Below, in pieces: positions 32,442-41,039 of a stretch of DNA of 64,000 nucleotides (the first letter of the stretch is position 1; every line of letters starts with the position of its first letter). This stretch comes from Frankiaceae bacterium (GTDB lineage: Bacteria > Actinomycetota > Actinomycetes > Mycobacteriales > SCTD01): positions 62,001 to 126,000 of the forward strand of contig JAENVS010000036.1 in the NCBI GenBank assembly GCA_016650445.1, given 5' to 3'. The notes under the pieces are model-generated. The model saw only the letters and a program-made list of their open reading frames with translations. It searched no databases and was not told where the DNA came from. Position numbers and translations under genes: made by a program.

Positions 32442-33266
32442 TCACAGCTCTACCCCCTCAGGCAGCAGCCGACCCAGCGAGCGGATCGCGCGGTACTGCA
32501 GGGCCTTGATCGCGCCGTCGTTCTTGCCCATGGCCTGGGCGGTCTCGGCGACGGACAGTCCCTGGAGGAACCGCAGCACGATGCACTCCTGCTGCTCGGC
32601 GTTCAGCTGCTTGACGGCCTCCAACAGGACCTTGTTCTGCATCGACTCGAGCACCGCGCTCTCGGGCCCGTCCTGCACCAGCTTGGAGCCGGTCTCGACG
32701 ATGTCGTCGGTGGTCATCTCCAGGCGGTAGCGCCCGCTCTTGTAGTGGTCGGCGATCAGGTTGCGCGCGATCGTGACGAACCAGGCCCCGACGTCGCGGC
32801 CCTGCCAGGTGAAGCTCGAGATGCGCCGCAGCGCCCGCAGGAACGTCTCGCTGGTGAGGTCCTCCGCGAGCTGCGAGGTGCCCACGCGGTAGTAGATGTA
32901 GCGGTAGACGAGGTCGACGTAGCGGTCGTAGAGCTCGCCGAAGGCGTCGGCGTCGCCGGCCTGGGCACGCTCGACGAGCGCGTGGGTGACCGCGGTGTCG
33001 CCCTCCGGCGGGGCGTGGCGAGCGACATCGGCATCGAGCTCGTCGTCACCCGCCGGTGCGGGCGCCGGCACGACAGGGTCAGCTGCCGCCGTCGGGCGGG
33101 CGGTGCTTCCGCCGCGCGCGGGGCTCGCGACGCGGTGGGCGACCCCGCGCTCACCGGCGACCAGTGCGGCCCGCGCACCGCGGGCGAGCTCCTCCCGGCG
33201 TACATCGGCGACCGCAGCCCGCAGCACGGACAGACCGTCGAGGGGACCGCCCATGGGTCGGCTCAT
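32442..33266 (-). CDS. bldN: BldN-type ECF sigma factor with N-terminal pro-region
   Basis: A 274-residue sigma factor. The sigma domains match BldN of Streptomyces closely: DAFGELYDRYVDLVYRYIYY, LAEDLTSETFLRALRRI, SFTWQGRDVGAWFVTIARN, HYKSGRYRLEMTTD and QECIVLRFLQGLSVAETAQA. An N-terminal extension of about 95 residues precedes them, starting with a GLSVLRAAVADVRRE helix as in the BldN pro-sequence that is removed by proteolysis. BldN directs chaplin and rodlin genes in Streptomyces; targets here are unknown. The downstream membrane protein is the likely anti-sigma factor. Confidence 0.9.
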   Translation of the reverse strand: MSRPMGGPLDGLSVLRAAVADVRREELARGARAALVAGERGVAHRVASPARGGSTARPTAAADPVVPAPAPAGDDELDADVARHAPPEGDTAVTHALVERAQAGDADAFGELYDRYVDLVYRYIYYRVGTSQLAEDLTSETFLRALRRISSFTWQGRDVGAWFVTIARNLIADHYKSGRYRLEMTTDDIVETGSKLVQDGPESAVLESMQNKVLLEAVKQLNAEQQECIVLRFLQGLSVAETAQAMGKNDGAIKALQYRAIRSLGRLLPEGVEL

Positions 33267-33361
33267 GTGGCGATCAAGTCCCGGACGCGCGTGACCGCCT
33301 GGCCGGCAGTCGCGGGGACGCGCACGAGAGCTCCTGTCGGAACCGCGGGAGGTGACGCATG

Positions 33362-33394
33362 CACCCCGAGCGGGGCGGTGAACGTCACATCCTA
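33362..33394 (-). promoter_or_regulatory. Promoter and operator-like repeats of bldN
   Basis: On the reverse strand TAGGAT (33394 to 33389) is a good -10, giving a leader of about 115 bases. Around the start point lie CACCCCG/CGGGG with a GGTGA end (33362-33381) and GGTGA-ACG-TCACA (33377-33389). Such GTGA/TCAC repeats at the start point fit a BldD-type repressor site; another GGTGA is at 33351. Confidence 0.45.
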
Positions 33395-33423
33395 GAGGCC
33401 GCCCAGGCAGAGGGGGCGGTCTC
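33395..33423. terminator. Stem-loop downstream of the response regulator
   Basis: GAGGCCGCCC (33395-33404) and GGGCGGTCTC (33414-33423) pair over 10 positions with one mismatch and a 9-base loop, 45 bases beyond the response regulator stop. It would separate that transcript from the bldN promoter. Confidence 0.5.
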
Positions 33424-33467
33424 GACAGAATCGGCAGGTTCGGGTCAGGGTCGCTGCGCCAGATGGC

Positions 33468-33866
33468 CTAGCGGCCGCGCGTCACGGTCAGCATGAGCCG
33501 CGACAGCTCGCGCTCCAGACGCGGCAGCCCCTCGACCTTGCCCAGGCAGAGGGTCACGCCGGCATCGACCGCCTCACGTTCGATCGTCGCGTCGAGGTAC
33601 GCCGTGTAGAGGACCACCTGCTGCGCGGGCCGGGCCGCCCGGATCTGCCGCGTCGCCTCCAGGCCGTCCATGTTCGGCATCCGAAGGTCCATCACGATGA
33701 CGTGCGGATCGAGCTCGGCGGCGAGCCGCACCGCCTCGGTGCCGTCGCGCGCCTGGCCGACCACGTCGAACCCGTCCAGCGCCAGCATCTCGGCGACGAC
33801 GAGCCGCACGTGCTCGGTGTCGTCGACGACCAGGACGCGCATGCCCTCGCCGGGAGCCACGGTCAC
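33468..33866 (-). CDS. Single-domain response regulator (CheY-like)
   Basis: GTG 33866 with GGAGG eight bases upstream gives 132 residues; an ATG at 33842 has no spaced ribosome site. The receiver domain is complete: acidic pair in VLVVDDTEHV, phospho-acceptor Asp in VIVMDLRMPNMDG, Thr in VLYTAYLDA and Lys in LCLGKVEG. No output domain follows. No histidine kinase is adjacent, so it is an orphan. It may act by protein contact, or as a phosphate relay. Divergent from the class A PBP gene, 49 bases apart. Confidence 0.85.
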   Translation of the reverse strand: MTVAPGEGMRVLVVDDTEHVRLVVAEMLALDGFDVVGQARDGTEAVRLAAELDPHVIVMDLRMPNMDGLEATRQIRAARPAQQVVLYTAYLDATIEREAVDAGVTLCLGKVEGLPRLERELSRLMLTVTRGR

Positions 33867-33903
33867 GTTGTGCACCTCCGAGCGCCGGTTGGAGGCGACT
33901 ACG

Positions 33904-33909
33904 TACCCT
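33904..33909 (+). promoter_or_regulatory. Leaderless promoter -10 (TACCCT)
   Basis: TACCCT is six bases before ATG 33916 of the PBP gene, with no ribosome site in between. Confidence 0.55.
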
Positions 33910-33915
33910 CCAGGC

Positions 33916-36210
33916 ATGGCTTCGCACGTACCACCGCGAACCGTAGCCCCTCGGCCACGGCGCAGTCCCGCCGCGCCGCCGCCGCGTCGTCGGCGTCGTC
34001 GGCGGTCCCGCTGGAGCACCGTGGCGCGGGTGATCCTCGTCGGGCTCGTGGCGATCGCGGTCGGCGCCACGAGCTTCGTCGGCGGCCTGCTGGCCGCCCC
34101 GATCGACTTCGCCGTGCCACCGCCGCCGAAGTCGGCACTGCTGCTCGCCGCTGACGGGCGGACGCAGTTCGCGACGATCCCCCCGCCGCAGCGGCGCACC
34201 GTGGTGCCGGCGGCGGACATCCCCGATGTGATGCGCAAGGCGATCATCTCGGCGGAGGACGAGCGCTTCCTCGAGCACAAAGGCGTCGACCCGGTGGCGA
34301 CGGTCCGCGCGGCGTACCGGGACCTGACCGGAGGCCGCACCCAGGGCGGGTCCACGATCACGCAGCAGTACGTCAAGAACGTCTACATCCAGGAGCACGG
34401 TCAGTCCGCCGACAAGACGCTGATCCGCAAGGTGAAGGAGGCGGCGCTCGCCGTGCGCCTCGAGAACCGGCTCCCGAAGGAGCAGATCCTCACCGACTAC
34501 CTCAACGTGCTCTACCTCGGCAACAACGTGTACGGCGTACAGGCGGCAGCCCGCTACTACTTCGGCGTCGACGTGAAGGACCTCGACAAGGCGCCCAACG
34601 GCAAGCGCGACCCGATTCTCGCGCTGGCCCGCGCCTCGCTGCTCGCCGGCATCGCGCCGGCGCCGTCGGCCTGGAACCCGGTGAAGGACTTCACGACCGC
34701 GCGGCAGCGGCAGCGCTACACGCTCAACCAGATGATCACGCTGAAGTACGTCAGCTCGGCGGAGGCGAGTGCCGCCTTCGGCCGGAGCATCAAGCCGGTG
34801 AAGGAGGCGCTCCCGGATCTGCCGACGGATGCGCCGGAGTTCGCCGACCTGGTCAAGGCGCAGGTGCAGGGGAAGTTCAAGAGCGACGCCGCCCAGGCGC
34901 TCTTCCAGAGCGGCCTTCGTGTCAAGACGACGATGGACAACGACCTGCAGGCAGCGGCGGCTCGGGCCATGCGTGAGGTCCTGCCCGACAAGGACATGCC
35001 GCAGGCAGCACTGGCCGCGATCGACATCCGTAACGGTGACGTGAAGGCGATGGCCACGCTGGTGCGCTACCCGGCCAAGGCGGCCTACAAGGACCCCAAG
35101 ACCGGAAAGCTGATCAAGGCGCGCCCGGCTCTGAACGGGTACCAGCGCAACGGGTTGAACCTCACGACCAGCTCGTTCCACTCGACGGGGTCGGCCATCA
35201 AGCCGTTCACGCTGGCCATCGCGGTGAAGGAGGGACACTCCCTGAGCGAGCGGCGGTACGGCCCGCAGTGCCTGAAGATCCGCGATGCAACGGTGGAGGG
35301 CGGCTACTACCGCCCGTGCAATGCCGGCGACGGCGAAGTCGGCACGTTCTCCCTGCGCAGCGCGCTTGCCCACTCGGTCAACACCATCTACATCCCGCTT
35401 GCCAACGACGTAGGGCGCAAGGACATCCGCGACCTGATGCTCGCGGCCGGGGTCAAGGTCAAGGTCGATCCGAAGACCGGCAAGCCGGACTTCCCCTATG
35501 GCTACAACTCGTTCGGGCTCGGTACGACGGCCGAGGTGACGCCGCTGTCGCTCGCCAACGCCTACGCCTCGCTGGTCAACCACGGTGTGCACACCGCGCC
35601 GCGGTTCTACAGCGAGATCCGCGTCGGCGGCACGCCGGACGAGCCGGGCGAGGTGCTGAACGGCTACACGCCGAAGATCGAGCGGGCCCGCGTGCTGCCC
35701 GCCGACGTCGCCGACGAGGTCACCGAGGCGATGGAGGACGTCATCACGTCGGGGACCGGCCGCGCCGCCCGCCAGTCGTTCCCGGTCTACGGCAAGACGG
35801 GTACGACGAACGACGCGAGGAACGCATGGTTCGTGGGGTGCGTGCGCGAGCCGCAGTTCGTCTGCATGTCGGTCTGGATGGGGTACGAGGACAACCTGCC
35901 GATGCGCAACGTCGCGGGTGTGCGCGGGCTCGTCTACGGCGGCTCGCTCCCGGCGAAGATCTTTGCGCGGACCTTCGAGATCCTGCGCGAGATCCAGGCC
36001 GACCGGAAGGCGCGGCTGGCCGGAAAGCCGCTGCCGAGCACGGCGACCCCGTCGCCCACGCCGCGCCGCCGCCGCAGCCCGACCCCGGCGGCGACGGTCG
36101 TCGTCAGCCGCGCGCCGTCGCCGAGCCCGCAGTCGTCGCCGAGGCCGCCGCTCAACAGCCCGCCGCCGATCCTGCCCTCGTCGAGCCCGCAGCCGCGGGC
36201 GCCGGGATAG
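33916..36210 (+). CDS. ponA: Class A penicillin-binding protein
   Basis: A 764-residue bifunctional peptidoglycan synthase. A Pro/Arg-rich cytoplasmic head (1-34, run of eight arginines) precedes one membrane helix (about 36-60). The glycosyltransferase domain has AEDERF (Glu114) and GGSTITQQ (144-151). The transpeptidase domain has the serine motif SAIK (426-429), SVN (487-489) and KTGTT (627-631). The C-terminal 55 residues are a Ser/Pro/Arg tail. All catalytic residues are intact. Its TAG stop is part of the next promoter. Confidence 0.93.
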   Translation: MASHVPPRTVAPRPRRSPAAPPPRRRRRRRSRWSTVARVILVGLVAIAVGATSFVGGLLAAPIDFAVPPPPKSALLLAADGRTQFATIPPPQRRTVVPAADIPDVMRKAIISAEDERFLEHKGVDPVATVRAAYRDLTGGRTQGGSTITQQYVKNVYIQEHGQSADKTLIRKVKEAALAVRLENRLPKEQILTDYLNVLYLGNNVYGVQAAARYYFGVDVKDLDKAPNGKRDPILALARASLLAGIAPAPSAWNPVKDFTTARQRQRYTLNQMITLKYVSSAEASAAFGRSIKPVKEALPDLPTDAPEFADLVKAQVQGKFKSDAAQALFQSGLRVKTTMDNDLQAAAARAMREVLPDKDMPQAALAAIDIRNGDVKAMATLVRYPAKAAYKDPKTGKLIKARPALNGYQRNGLNLTTSSFHSTGSAIKPFTLAIAVKEGHSLSERRYGPQCLKIRDATVEGGYYRPCNAGDGEVGTFSLRSALAHSVNTIYIPLANDVGRKDIRDLMLAAGVKVKVDPKTGKPDFPYGYNSFGLGTTAEVTPLSLANAYASLVNHGVHTAPRFYSEIRVGGTPDEPGEVLNGYTPKIERARVLPADVADEVTEAMEDVITSGTGRAARQSFPVYGKTGTTNDARNAWFVGCVREPQFVCMSVWMGYEDNLPMRNVAGVRGLVYGGSLPAKIFARTFEILREIQADRKARLAGKPLPSTATPSPTPRRRRSPTPAATVVVSRAPSPSPQSSPRPPLNSPPPILPSSSPQPRAPG

Positions 36211-36213
36211 GTT
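36208..36213 (+). promoter_or_regulatory. Leaderless -10 (TAGGTT) built on a stop codon
   Basis: The TAG stop of the PBP gene is the first half of TAGGTT, which lies seven bases before GTG 36221 of the acyl-CoA ligase gene. Confidence 0.55.
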
Positions 36214-36220
36214 GCCTCCC

Positions 36221-37744
36221 GTGGGCGCCAACGTCTCCGATCTCGTCCGTGACGCCGCCGACCGCGACGGAGGCAAAGCGGCGCTCCTGTTCCGCGACCG
36301 GACCATGACCTGGGCGGAGCTCGAGGCGGGGGTGACCGCTGTCGCTGCTGGCCTGTCCGCACTGGGAGCAGCACCCGGAGACCGCGTCGCGCTCCAGCTC
36401 GGCAACACACCCGACTTCCCGCTCGTCTACTTCGGCGCCCTGCGCGGCGGCCTGGTCGCCGTCCCGGTCAACACCGGCTACACCCGCGCCGAGCTGCTGC
36501 ACTGCCTCGGCGACAGCGGCGCCTCGGTGCTCGTCACCAGCCGGGCGGGCGCCGACATCGCGCTGTCGATCGCGCAGGAGCTGCCGACGCTGCGGGCGGT
36601 CGTGGTCGCTGACGTCGACAAGGCCCCCGCTGGTGCGTCGACCCTCGATGACCTGCTGCACGGGGACGCGGGTGGCGGACCGTCCATCGGGGGTGGCGAA
36701 GACCTGGCGGTCGTCATCTACACGTCGGGCACGAGCGGCCGCCCGAAGGGCGCGATGCTGACGCACCGGGCACTGCTCGCCAACCTCGACCAGTGCGCGC
36801 GCATCGACCCGCCCCCGACGTCCCCGGACGACGTTGTCCTCCTCGTCCTTCCGCTGTTCCACATCTACGGCCTGAACGCCGGTCTCGGTGCCGTTGCCAA
36901 GCACGGCGCGACGGGCGCGCTCACTGAGCGCTTCGACCCGGTCGAGACGCTCGACCAGATCCGCCGGCACGGCGTGACGAACGTCGTCGGCGCACCACCG
37001 ATGTACGTCGCCTGGTCGATGCTGCCCGATGTCGGTGATGCCTTCTCCACGGTGCGCCTCGCGGTGTCGGGCGCCGCTCCGTTGCCGAGTGACGTGCTGC
37101 ACCGCTTCCTCGACGTGACGGGGCACCACGTGTTCGAGGGCTACGGCCTGACCGAGACCGCACCGGTGCTGACGACAACGCTGATGAGTGAGGTGGCCAA
37201 GCCGGATTCCATCGGCCGCGCGGTGCCGGGCATAGAGCTCAAGCTCGTCGACGAGCAGGGCCGGCCGGTCGAGGACGACGACCCGGGCGAGATCTGCGTC
37301 CGCGGGGCCAACCTCTTCTCCGGGTACTGGCCCGACGGCGCCGACGGACCGGACGCGGACGGCTGGTTCGCCACCGGTGATGTGGCCTACGTCGATGACG
37401 ACGGCGACCTTCACCTCGTCGACCGGCGGCGTGAGCTGATCCTGGTGAGCGGCTTCAACGTCTATCCGCGTGAGGTGGAGGACGTCCTCGTCGCGCACAT
37501 CGACATCGACGAGGCGGCGGTCATCGGGATCGCGCACCCCTACACCGGCGAGTCCGTGAAGGCGCTCGTCGTCCTGCGGCGGGGAGCGCGGCTGTCGGCA
37601 GAGGACGTGATCGCGCACTGCGCCGTGTCGCTCGCTCGGTTCAAGTGCCCGACAGCGGTGGAGTTCGTGACCGAGCTGCCCCACTCCGCGACCGGCAAGG
37701 TCAGCAAGGGTCAGCTGCGCGAGGCCGGCCTCAAGAGCGCCTGA
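36221..37744 (+). CDS. AMP-dependent acyl-CoA synthetase/ligase
   Basis: A 507-residue ANL-family enzyme. The P-loop-like motif is VIYTSGTSGRPKGAML near 165-180, followed by LPLFHIYGLN, the A5 motif EGYGLTETAPVL, the ADP-binding DGWFATGDVAYVDDDGDL and the hinge LVDRRRELILVSGFNVYP; the catalytic lysine is in SATGKVSKGQLRE near the end. It activates a carboxylic acid as an adenylate and then a CoA thioester; chain length and substrate cannot be read. It precedes a glutaredoxin-like gene by two bases. Confidence 0.87.
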   Translation: MGANVSDLVRDAADRDGGKAALLFRDRTMTWAELEAGVTAVAAGLSALGAAPGDRVALQLGNTPDFPLVYFGALRGGLVAVPVNTGYTRAELLHCLGDSGASVLVTSRAGADIALSIAQELPTLRAVVVADVDKAPAGASTLDDLLHGDAGGGPSIGGGEDLAVVIYTSGTSGRPKGAMLTHRALLANLDQCARIDPPPTSPDDVVLLVLPLFHIYGLNAGLGAVAKHGATGALTERFDPVETLDQIRRHGVTNVVGAPPMYVAWSMLPDVGDAFSTVRLAVSGAAPLPSDVLHRFLDVTGHHVFEGYGLTETAPVLTTTLMSEVAKPDSIGRAVPGIELKLVDEQGRPVEDDDPGEICVRGANLFSGYWPDGADGPDADGWFATGDVAYVDDDGDLHLVDRRRELILVSGFNVYPREVEDVLVAHIDIDEAAVIGIAHPYTGESVKALVVLRRGARLSAEDVIAHCAVSLARFKCPTAVEFVTELPHSATGKVSKGQLREAGLKSA

Positions 37745-37746
37745 CG

Positions 37747-38010
37747 ATGGCGCTCCGGCTGCGCCGACGTGAGCGACCGACGCTGGTCACGTTCGTCACG
37801 CGGGCCGGCTGCCACCTATGCGACGTGGCCGAGCCGGTCGTGCGGTCAGCAGCGGAGCACGCGGGCGTCGCCTTCGAGCGCCGTGACGTCGACGCCAGCG
37901 ACGCCGACCGTGCGGCGTACTCCGACAAGGTGCCGGTTGTCCTGCTCGACGGTCGGGAGCACGCCTACTGGACTGTCGACGAGAAAGCCCTGCGACGGGC
38001 CCTGCGCTGA
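37747..38010 (+). CDS. Glutaredoxin-like protein
   Basis: An 87-residue thioredoxin-fold protein with active site TRAGCHLCDVAEP (CxxC near residues 22-25) and the cis-proline strand KVPVVLLDG, matching the short DUF836/glutaredoxin-like family (Rv0508 beside hemA in mycobacteria). It is read two bases after the ligase stop. A thiol-disulfide exchange role is inferred; with mycothiol as the main thiol it may act as a mycoredoxin-like protein, though those have CxxC in a different context. Confidence 0.78.
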   Translation: MALRLRRRERPTLVTFVTRAGCHLCDVAEPVVRSAAEHAGVAFERRDVDASDADRAAYSDKVPVVLLDGREHAYWTVDEKALRRALR

Positions 38011-38056
38011 CCGTGTGACGCCGGACACCGGGCCCGCGGGGGTGCAGCCGCCGACT

Positions 38057-38074
38057 TTGTGAATGCGTTCACGA
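38057..38074. promoter_or_regulatory. Rex operator (ROP) before rex
   Basis: TTGTGAATGCGTTCACGA matches the Rex consensus TTGTGAA-N4-TTCACAA except one base. It sits just upstream of the TAACGT -10, so Rex would block its own promoter when NADH is low. Confidence 0.8.
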
Positions 38075-38079
38075 ACGCG

Positions 38080-38085
38080 TAACGT
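38080..38085 (+). promoter_or_regulatory. -10 element of the rex-hem operon
   Basis: TAACGT fits TANNNT and lies 38 bases before GTG 38124, five bases after the Rex operator. The leader has GGGAGA as ribosome site. Confidence 0.55.
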
Positions 38086-38123
38086 CGGCCGCAAGGTACT
38101 GAGACGTCCCACCGGGAGACTTC

Positions 38124-38804
38124 GTGAGCGAGCAGGGCGGCTTCACCGCGTCTGCCCGGCACCGCGACATCCCCGAGGCCAGCGTCGCCCGCCTGCCGGT
38201 CTACCTGCGCGCGCTCTCGGGGCTGGCCGACGCCGGCCACGTCACGGTGTCCAGCGAGGGGCTCGCGACCGCCGCCGGCGTCAACTCGGCCAAGGTCCGC
38301 AAGGACCTCTCGCACCTGGGGTCCTACGGGACCCGTGGCGTCGGCTACGAGGTCGACGAGCTCGTCCACCACATCAGCAACGCCCTCGGGCTCACGCAGC
38401 GCTGGTCTGTCGTCCTCGTGGGCGTCGGCAACCTCGGGCACGCGCTCGCGGGCTACGCCGGCTTCGCCTCGCGCGGGTTCCGGATCGCCGGCCTGGTCGA
38501 CGCCGACCCGGCGCGGGTCGGCGAGCGCGTGGCCGGGCTGACTGTCCGCTCCATCGACGAGCTGGCCGAGGTCGTGACCACCGGGGGTGTCTCGATCGGC
38601 GTCATCGCCACGCCGGCCGGGGCCGCCCAGGTGGTCTGCGACCAGCTGGTGGCCGCAGGAGTGACGAGCATCCTGAACTTCGCGCCGACCGTCCTGCAGG
38701 TCCCCGACGGCGTCGAGCTCCGCAAGGTCGACCTCGCCGTCGAGCTGCAGATCCTGTCGTTCCACGAGCACCGCAAGAGCGTCTCGGGGGCGGTGGGCGC
38801 ATGA
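38124..38804 (+). CDS. rex: Redox-sensing transcriptional repressor Rex
   Basis: A 226-residue repressor that releases DNA when NADH rises. The N-terminal winged helix includes LPVYLRALSGLADAG and the recognition region NSAKVRKDLSHLGSYGTRGV; the Rossmann domain has VVLVGVGNLGHALAGY, and the C-terminal helix QILSFHEHRKSV swaps between subunits. It is the first gene of a haem operon (ATGA overlap with hemA), the arrangement known from Streptomyces. A Rex operator lies in its own promoter and another before the menaquinone reductase gene. Confidence 0.95.
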   Translation: MSEQGGFTASARHRDIPEASVARLPVYLRALSGLADAGHVTVSSEGLATAAGVNSAKVRKDLSHLGSYGTRGVGYEVDELVHHISNALGLTQRWSVVLVGVGNLGHALAGYAGFASRGFRIAGLVDADPARVGERVAGLTVRSIDELAEVVTTGGVSIGVIATPAGAAQVVCDQLVAAGVTSILNFAPTVLQVPDGVELRKVDLAVELQILSFHEHRKSVSGAVGA

Positions 38805-40117
38805 GCGTGCTCGTCGTCGGGATCTCGCACCGGAGCTCCCCGGTCTCGTTGCTCGAGCGGGTCACTGTCGGCGTCGGTGAGGCCGGCGCGCTGCAGCAGC
38901 TGCGGACGACCGGTCCTGTCGGCGAGGCCGTCGTGCTCGCCACCTGCAACCGCGTCGAGGTCTACGCCGACACCGACGGCTTCCACGCCGGGGTCGATGC
39001 GGTCAGCGACCTGCTCTCGCGACTGTCAGGGGTGCCGTTGGAGGAGCTCTCGAAGCACCTCTACGTGCACTGGGAGGCGCAGGCGGTCCTGCATCTGTTC
39101 ACCGTCGCCGCGGGCCTCGACTCGATGGTCATCGGCGAGTCGCAGATCCTCGGCCAGCTCCGTCGTGCCTACGCCGCGGCTCGCGGCGACGACACCGCTG
39201 GGCGGGTGCTGCACGAGCTCTTCCAGCGCGCCTTGCGGGCCGGAAAGCGCGCCCACGCCGAGACCGGCATCGACGAGGCCGGCCGCTCGCTCGTGACGGT
39301 CGGGCTCGAGCACGCGGCGGCCGCCGTGGGTCAGGTCTCCGGATCCCAGGTGCTGGTCGTGGGGGCCGGTTCGATGGCCGCTCTCGCGGGTGCGACCCTG
39401 CGACGGCAGGGTGCCGCACGCATCGTCGTCGCCAACCGGACACCGGAGCACGCCCGGCGACTGGCCACGTCGCTCGACGGTCTGAGCGTCGGTTTCGACG
39501 ACCTCGAGACCGCGATCGGCCAGGCCGACATCGTCGTGTCCTGCACCGGCGCGACCGGCACCGTGCTCGACGCCGGCACGGTCGAGCGTGGCCTGAAGAT
39601 GCGCGAGGGCAGGCCGATCGCCCTGGTCGACCTCGCCCTTCCTCGCGACATCGACGAGGCGGTGCGTCGGCTGCCGGGAGTCACGCTCATCGACCTCACC
39701 TCGCTGCAGGAGGTGCTGCGCAGCACCGAGACCGGCGATGACGTCGACGCGGCGCGCGCGATCGTCACCGAGGAGGTCGGCACCTTCCTCGCCTGGCAGA
39801 TGGCGAGCCGCGTCGCGCCGACCGTCATCGCCTTGCGCAGCAGGGCTGACGAGGTCGTGGCGGCGGAGCTCGATCGACTTGCGTCCCGACTGCCCGACCT
39901 CGACGACCGGGCCCGTACCGAGCTCGAGGCGACCGTGCGTCGGGTGGTCGACAAGCTGCTGCACACACCGACCGTGCGGGTGAAGGAGCTGACCGACGCA
40001 CCCGAGGGCTTGTCGTACGCCGATGCGCTGCGCGAGCTCTTCGGCCTCGACCGCGCCGCACCCGCTGCTGTCGCGTCGGCACCCCTCGCACTCGAGGAGG
40101 ACGACGACGATGGCTGA
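38801..40117 (+). CDS. hemA: Glutamyl-tRNA reductase
   Basis: A 438-residue enzyme reducing glutamyl-tRNA to glutamate-1-semialdehyde, the first step of the C5 haem pathway. The active-site cysteine is Cys49 in VLATCNRVEVYA; HLFTVAAGLDSMVIGESQIL, the NADPH motif VVGAGSMAALAG, and VANRTPEHARRL follow; the C-terminal dimerisation helices end in an acidic tail (EEDDDDG). ATGA overlap with rex and an eight-base overlap with hemC indicate one operon under Rex control. Confidence 0.95.
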   Translation: MSVLVVGISHRSSPVSLLERVTVGVGEAGALQQLRTTGPVGEAVVLATCNRVEVYADTDGFHAGVDAVSDLLSRLSGVPLEELSKHLYVHWEAQAVLHLFTVAAGLDSMVIGESQILGQLRRAYAAARGDDTAGRVLHELFQRALRAGKRAHAETGIDEAGRSLVTVGLEHAAAAVGQVSGSQVLVVGAGSMAALAGATLRRQGAARIVVANRTPEHARRLATSLDGLSVGFDDLETAIGQADIVVSCTGATGTVLDAGTVERGLKMREGRPIALVDLALPRDIDEAVRRLPGVTLIDLTSLQEVLRSTETGDDVDAARAIVTEEVGTFLAWQMASRVAPTVIALRSRADEVVAAELDRLASRLPDLDDRARTELEATVRRVVDKLLHTPTVRVKELTDAPEGLSYADALRELFGLDRAAPAAVASAPLALEEDDDDG

Positions 40118-41039
40118 CCGCCTCCTGCGCCTCGGCACCCGAGGCAGTGCCCTCGCGCTCGCCCAGTCCGGTGGCGTCGCGGCGACCGTCATCGCCGAGC
40201 TCTCCCGGCACGTGGAGATGGTGTCCGTGCAGACTGCCGGCGACCTCTCGCCCGCGGCGATCAGCACGCTCGGCGGCACCGGCGTGTTCGTCACGGCTCT
40301 TCGTGACGCGCTGCTTTCCGACGAGGTCGACTTCGCCGTGCACTCCTACAAGGACCTGCCCACGGCTCCGGCGGCGGGGCTCGTCGTCGTCGCCGTCCCC
40401 CTCCGGCAGGACGCCCGCGACGTGCTGGTGGCTCGCGACGGGCTCACCCTGGGCGAGCTGCCGGCCGGATCACGGATCGGCACCGGCTCGCCCCGGCGTA
40501 CGGCCCAGCTTCTCGCTCTCGGCCTCGGGCTCGGGGTCGTGCCGATCCGCGGCAACGTCGACACGCGCATCCGCAAGGTCATCGACGGCGAGGTCGACGG
40601 CGTGGTGCTCGCTCGTGCGGGGCTGGCGCGGCTCGACCGCCTCGACGAGATCACCGAGGTGATCGACCCGCTACAGATGCTTCCCGCCCCTGCCCAGGGA
40701 GCCCTCGCGATCGAGTGCCGCGCCGACGACGACGAGCTGCTCGAGCTGCTCGCGTCGCTCGACGACCCCGACACGCGCGCCGCGGTCGACGCAGAGCGCG
40801 CGCTGCTGGCGGCGCTCGAGGCCGGTTGCACCGCCCCCGTGGGGGCACTGGCCGACGTGGCCGAAGGTGACGACGGCAGTGAGCTCTTCCTCCGCGGCCT
40901 CGTGGCCGCGGTCGATGGAACAGACGTGGTTCGCCTCTCGGCGACCGGTCCGACCTCCGACGCGCTGGGGGTGGGGAGCCGGCTCGCTGCCGAGCTCCTC
41001 GATCTCGGCGCTGCGGACCTGATGGGAGTAACCCGATGA
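40110..41039 (+). CDS. hemC: Hydroxymethylbilane synthase
   Basis: A 309-residue porphobilinogen deaminase. LRLGTRGSALALAQS opens the protein; HSYKDLPT holds the catalytic aspartate; GTGSPRRTAQL, IRGNVDTRIRKV and the dipyrromethane-attaching Cys240 in LEAGCTAPVGA are all present. Start overlaps hemA. Full-length for the family. Confidence 0.95.
   Translation: MADRLLRLGTRGSALALAQSGGVAATVIAELSRHVEMVSVQTAGDLSPAAISTLGGTGVFVTALRDALLSDEVDFAVHSYKDLPTAPAAGLVVVAVPLRQDARDVLVARDGLTLGELPAGSRIGTGSPRRTAQLLALGLGLGVVPIRGNVDTRIRKVIDGEVDGVVLARAGLARLDRLDEITEVIDPLQMLPAPAQGALAIECRADDDELLELLASLDDPDTRAAVDAERALLAALEAGCTAPVGALADVAEGDDGSELFLRGLVAAVDGTDVVRLSATGPTSDALGVGSRLAAELLDLGAADLMGVTR

Noticed and set aside
33574-36408. 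Reverse-strand open frame of over 900 codons opposite the PBP gene
   Set aside because: Low-complexity shadow of ponA, which carries all PBP motifs; no ribosome site or domain on the reverse strand.
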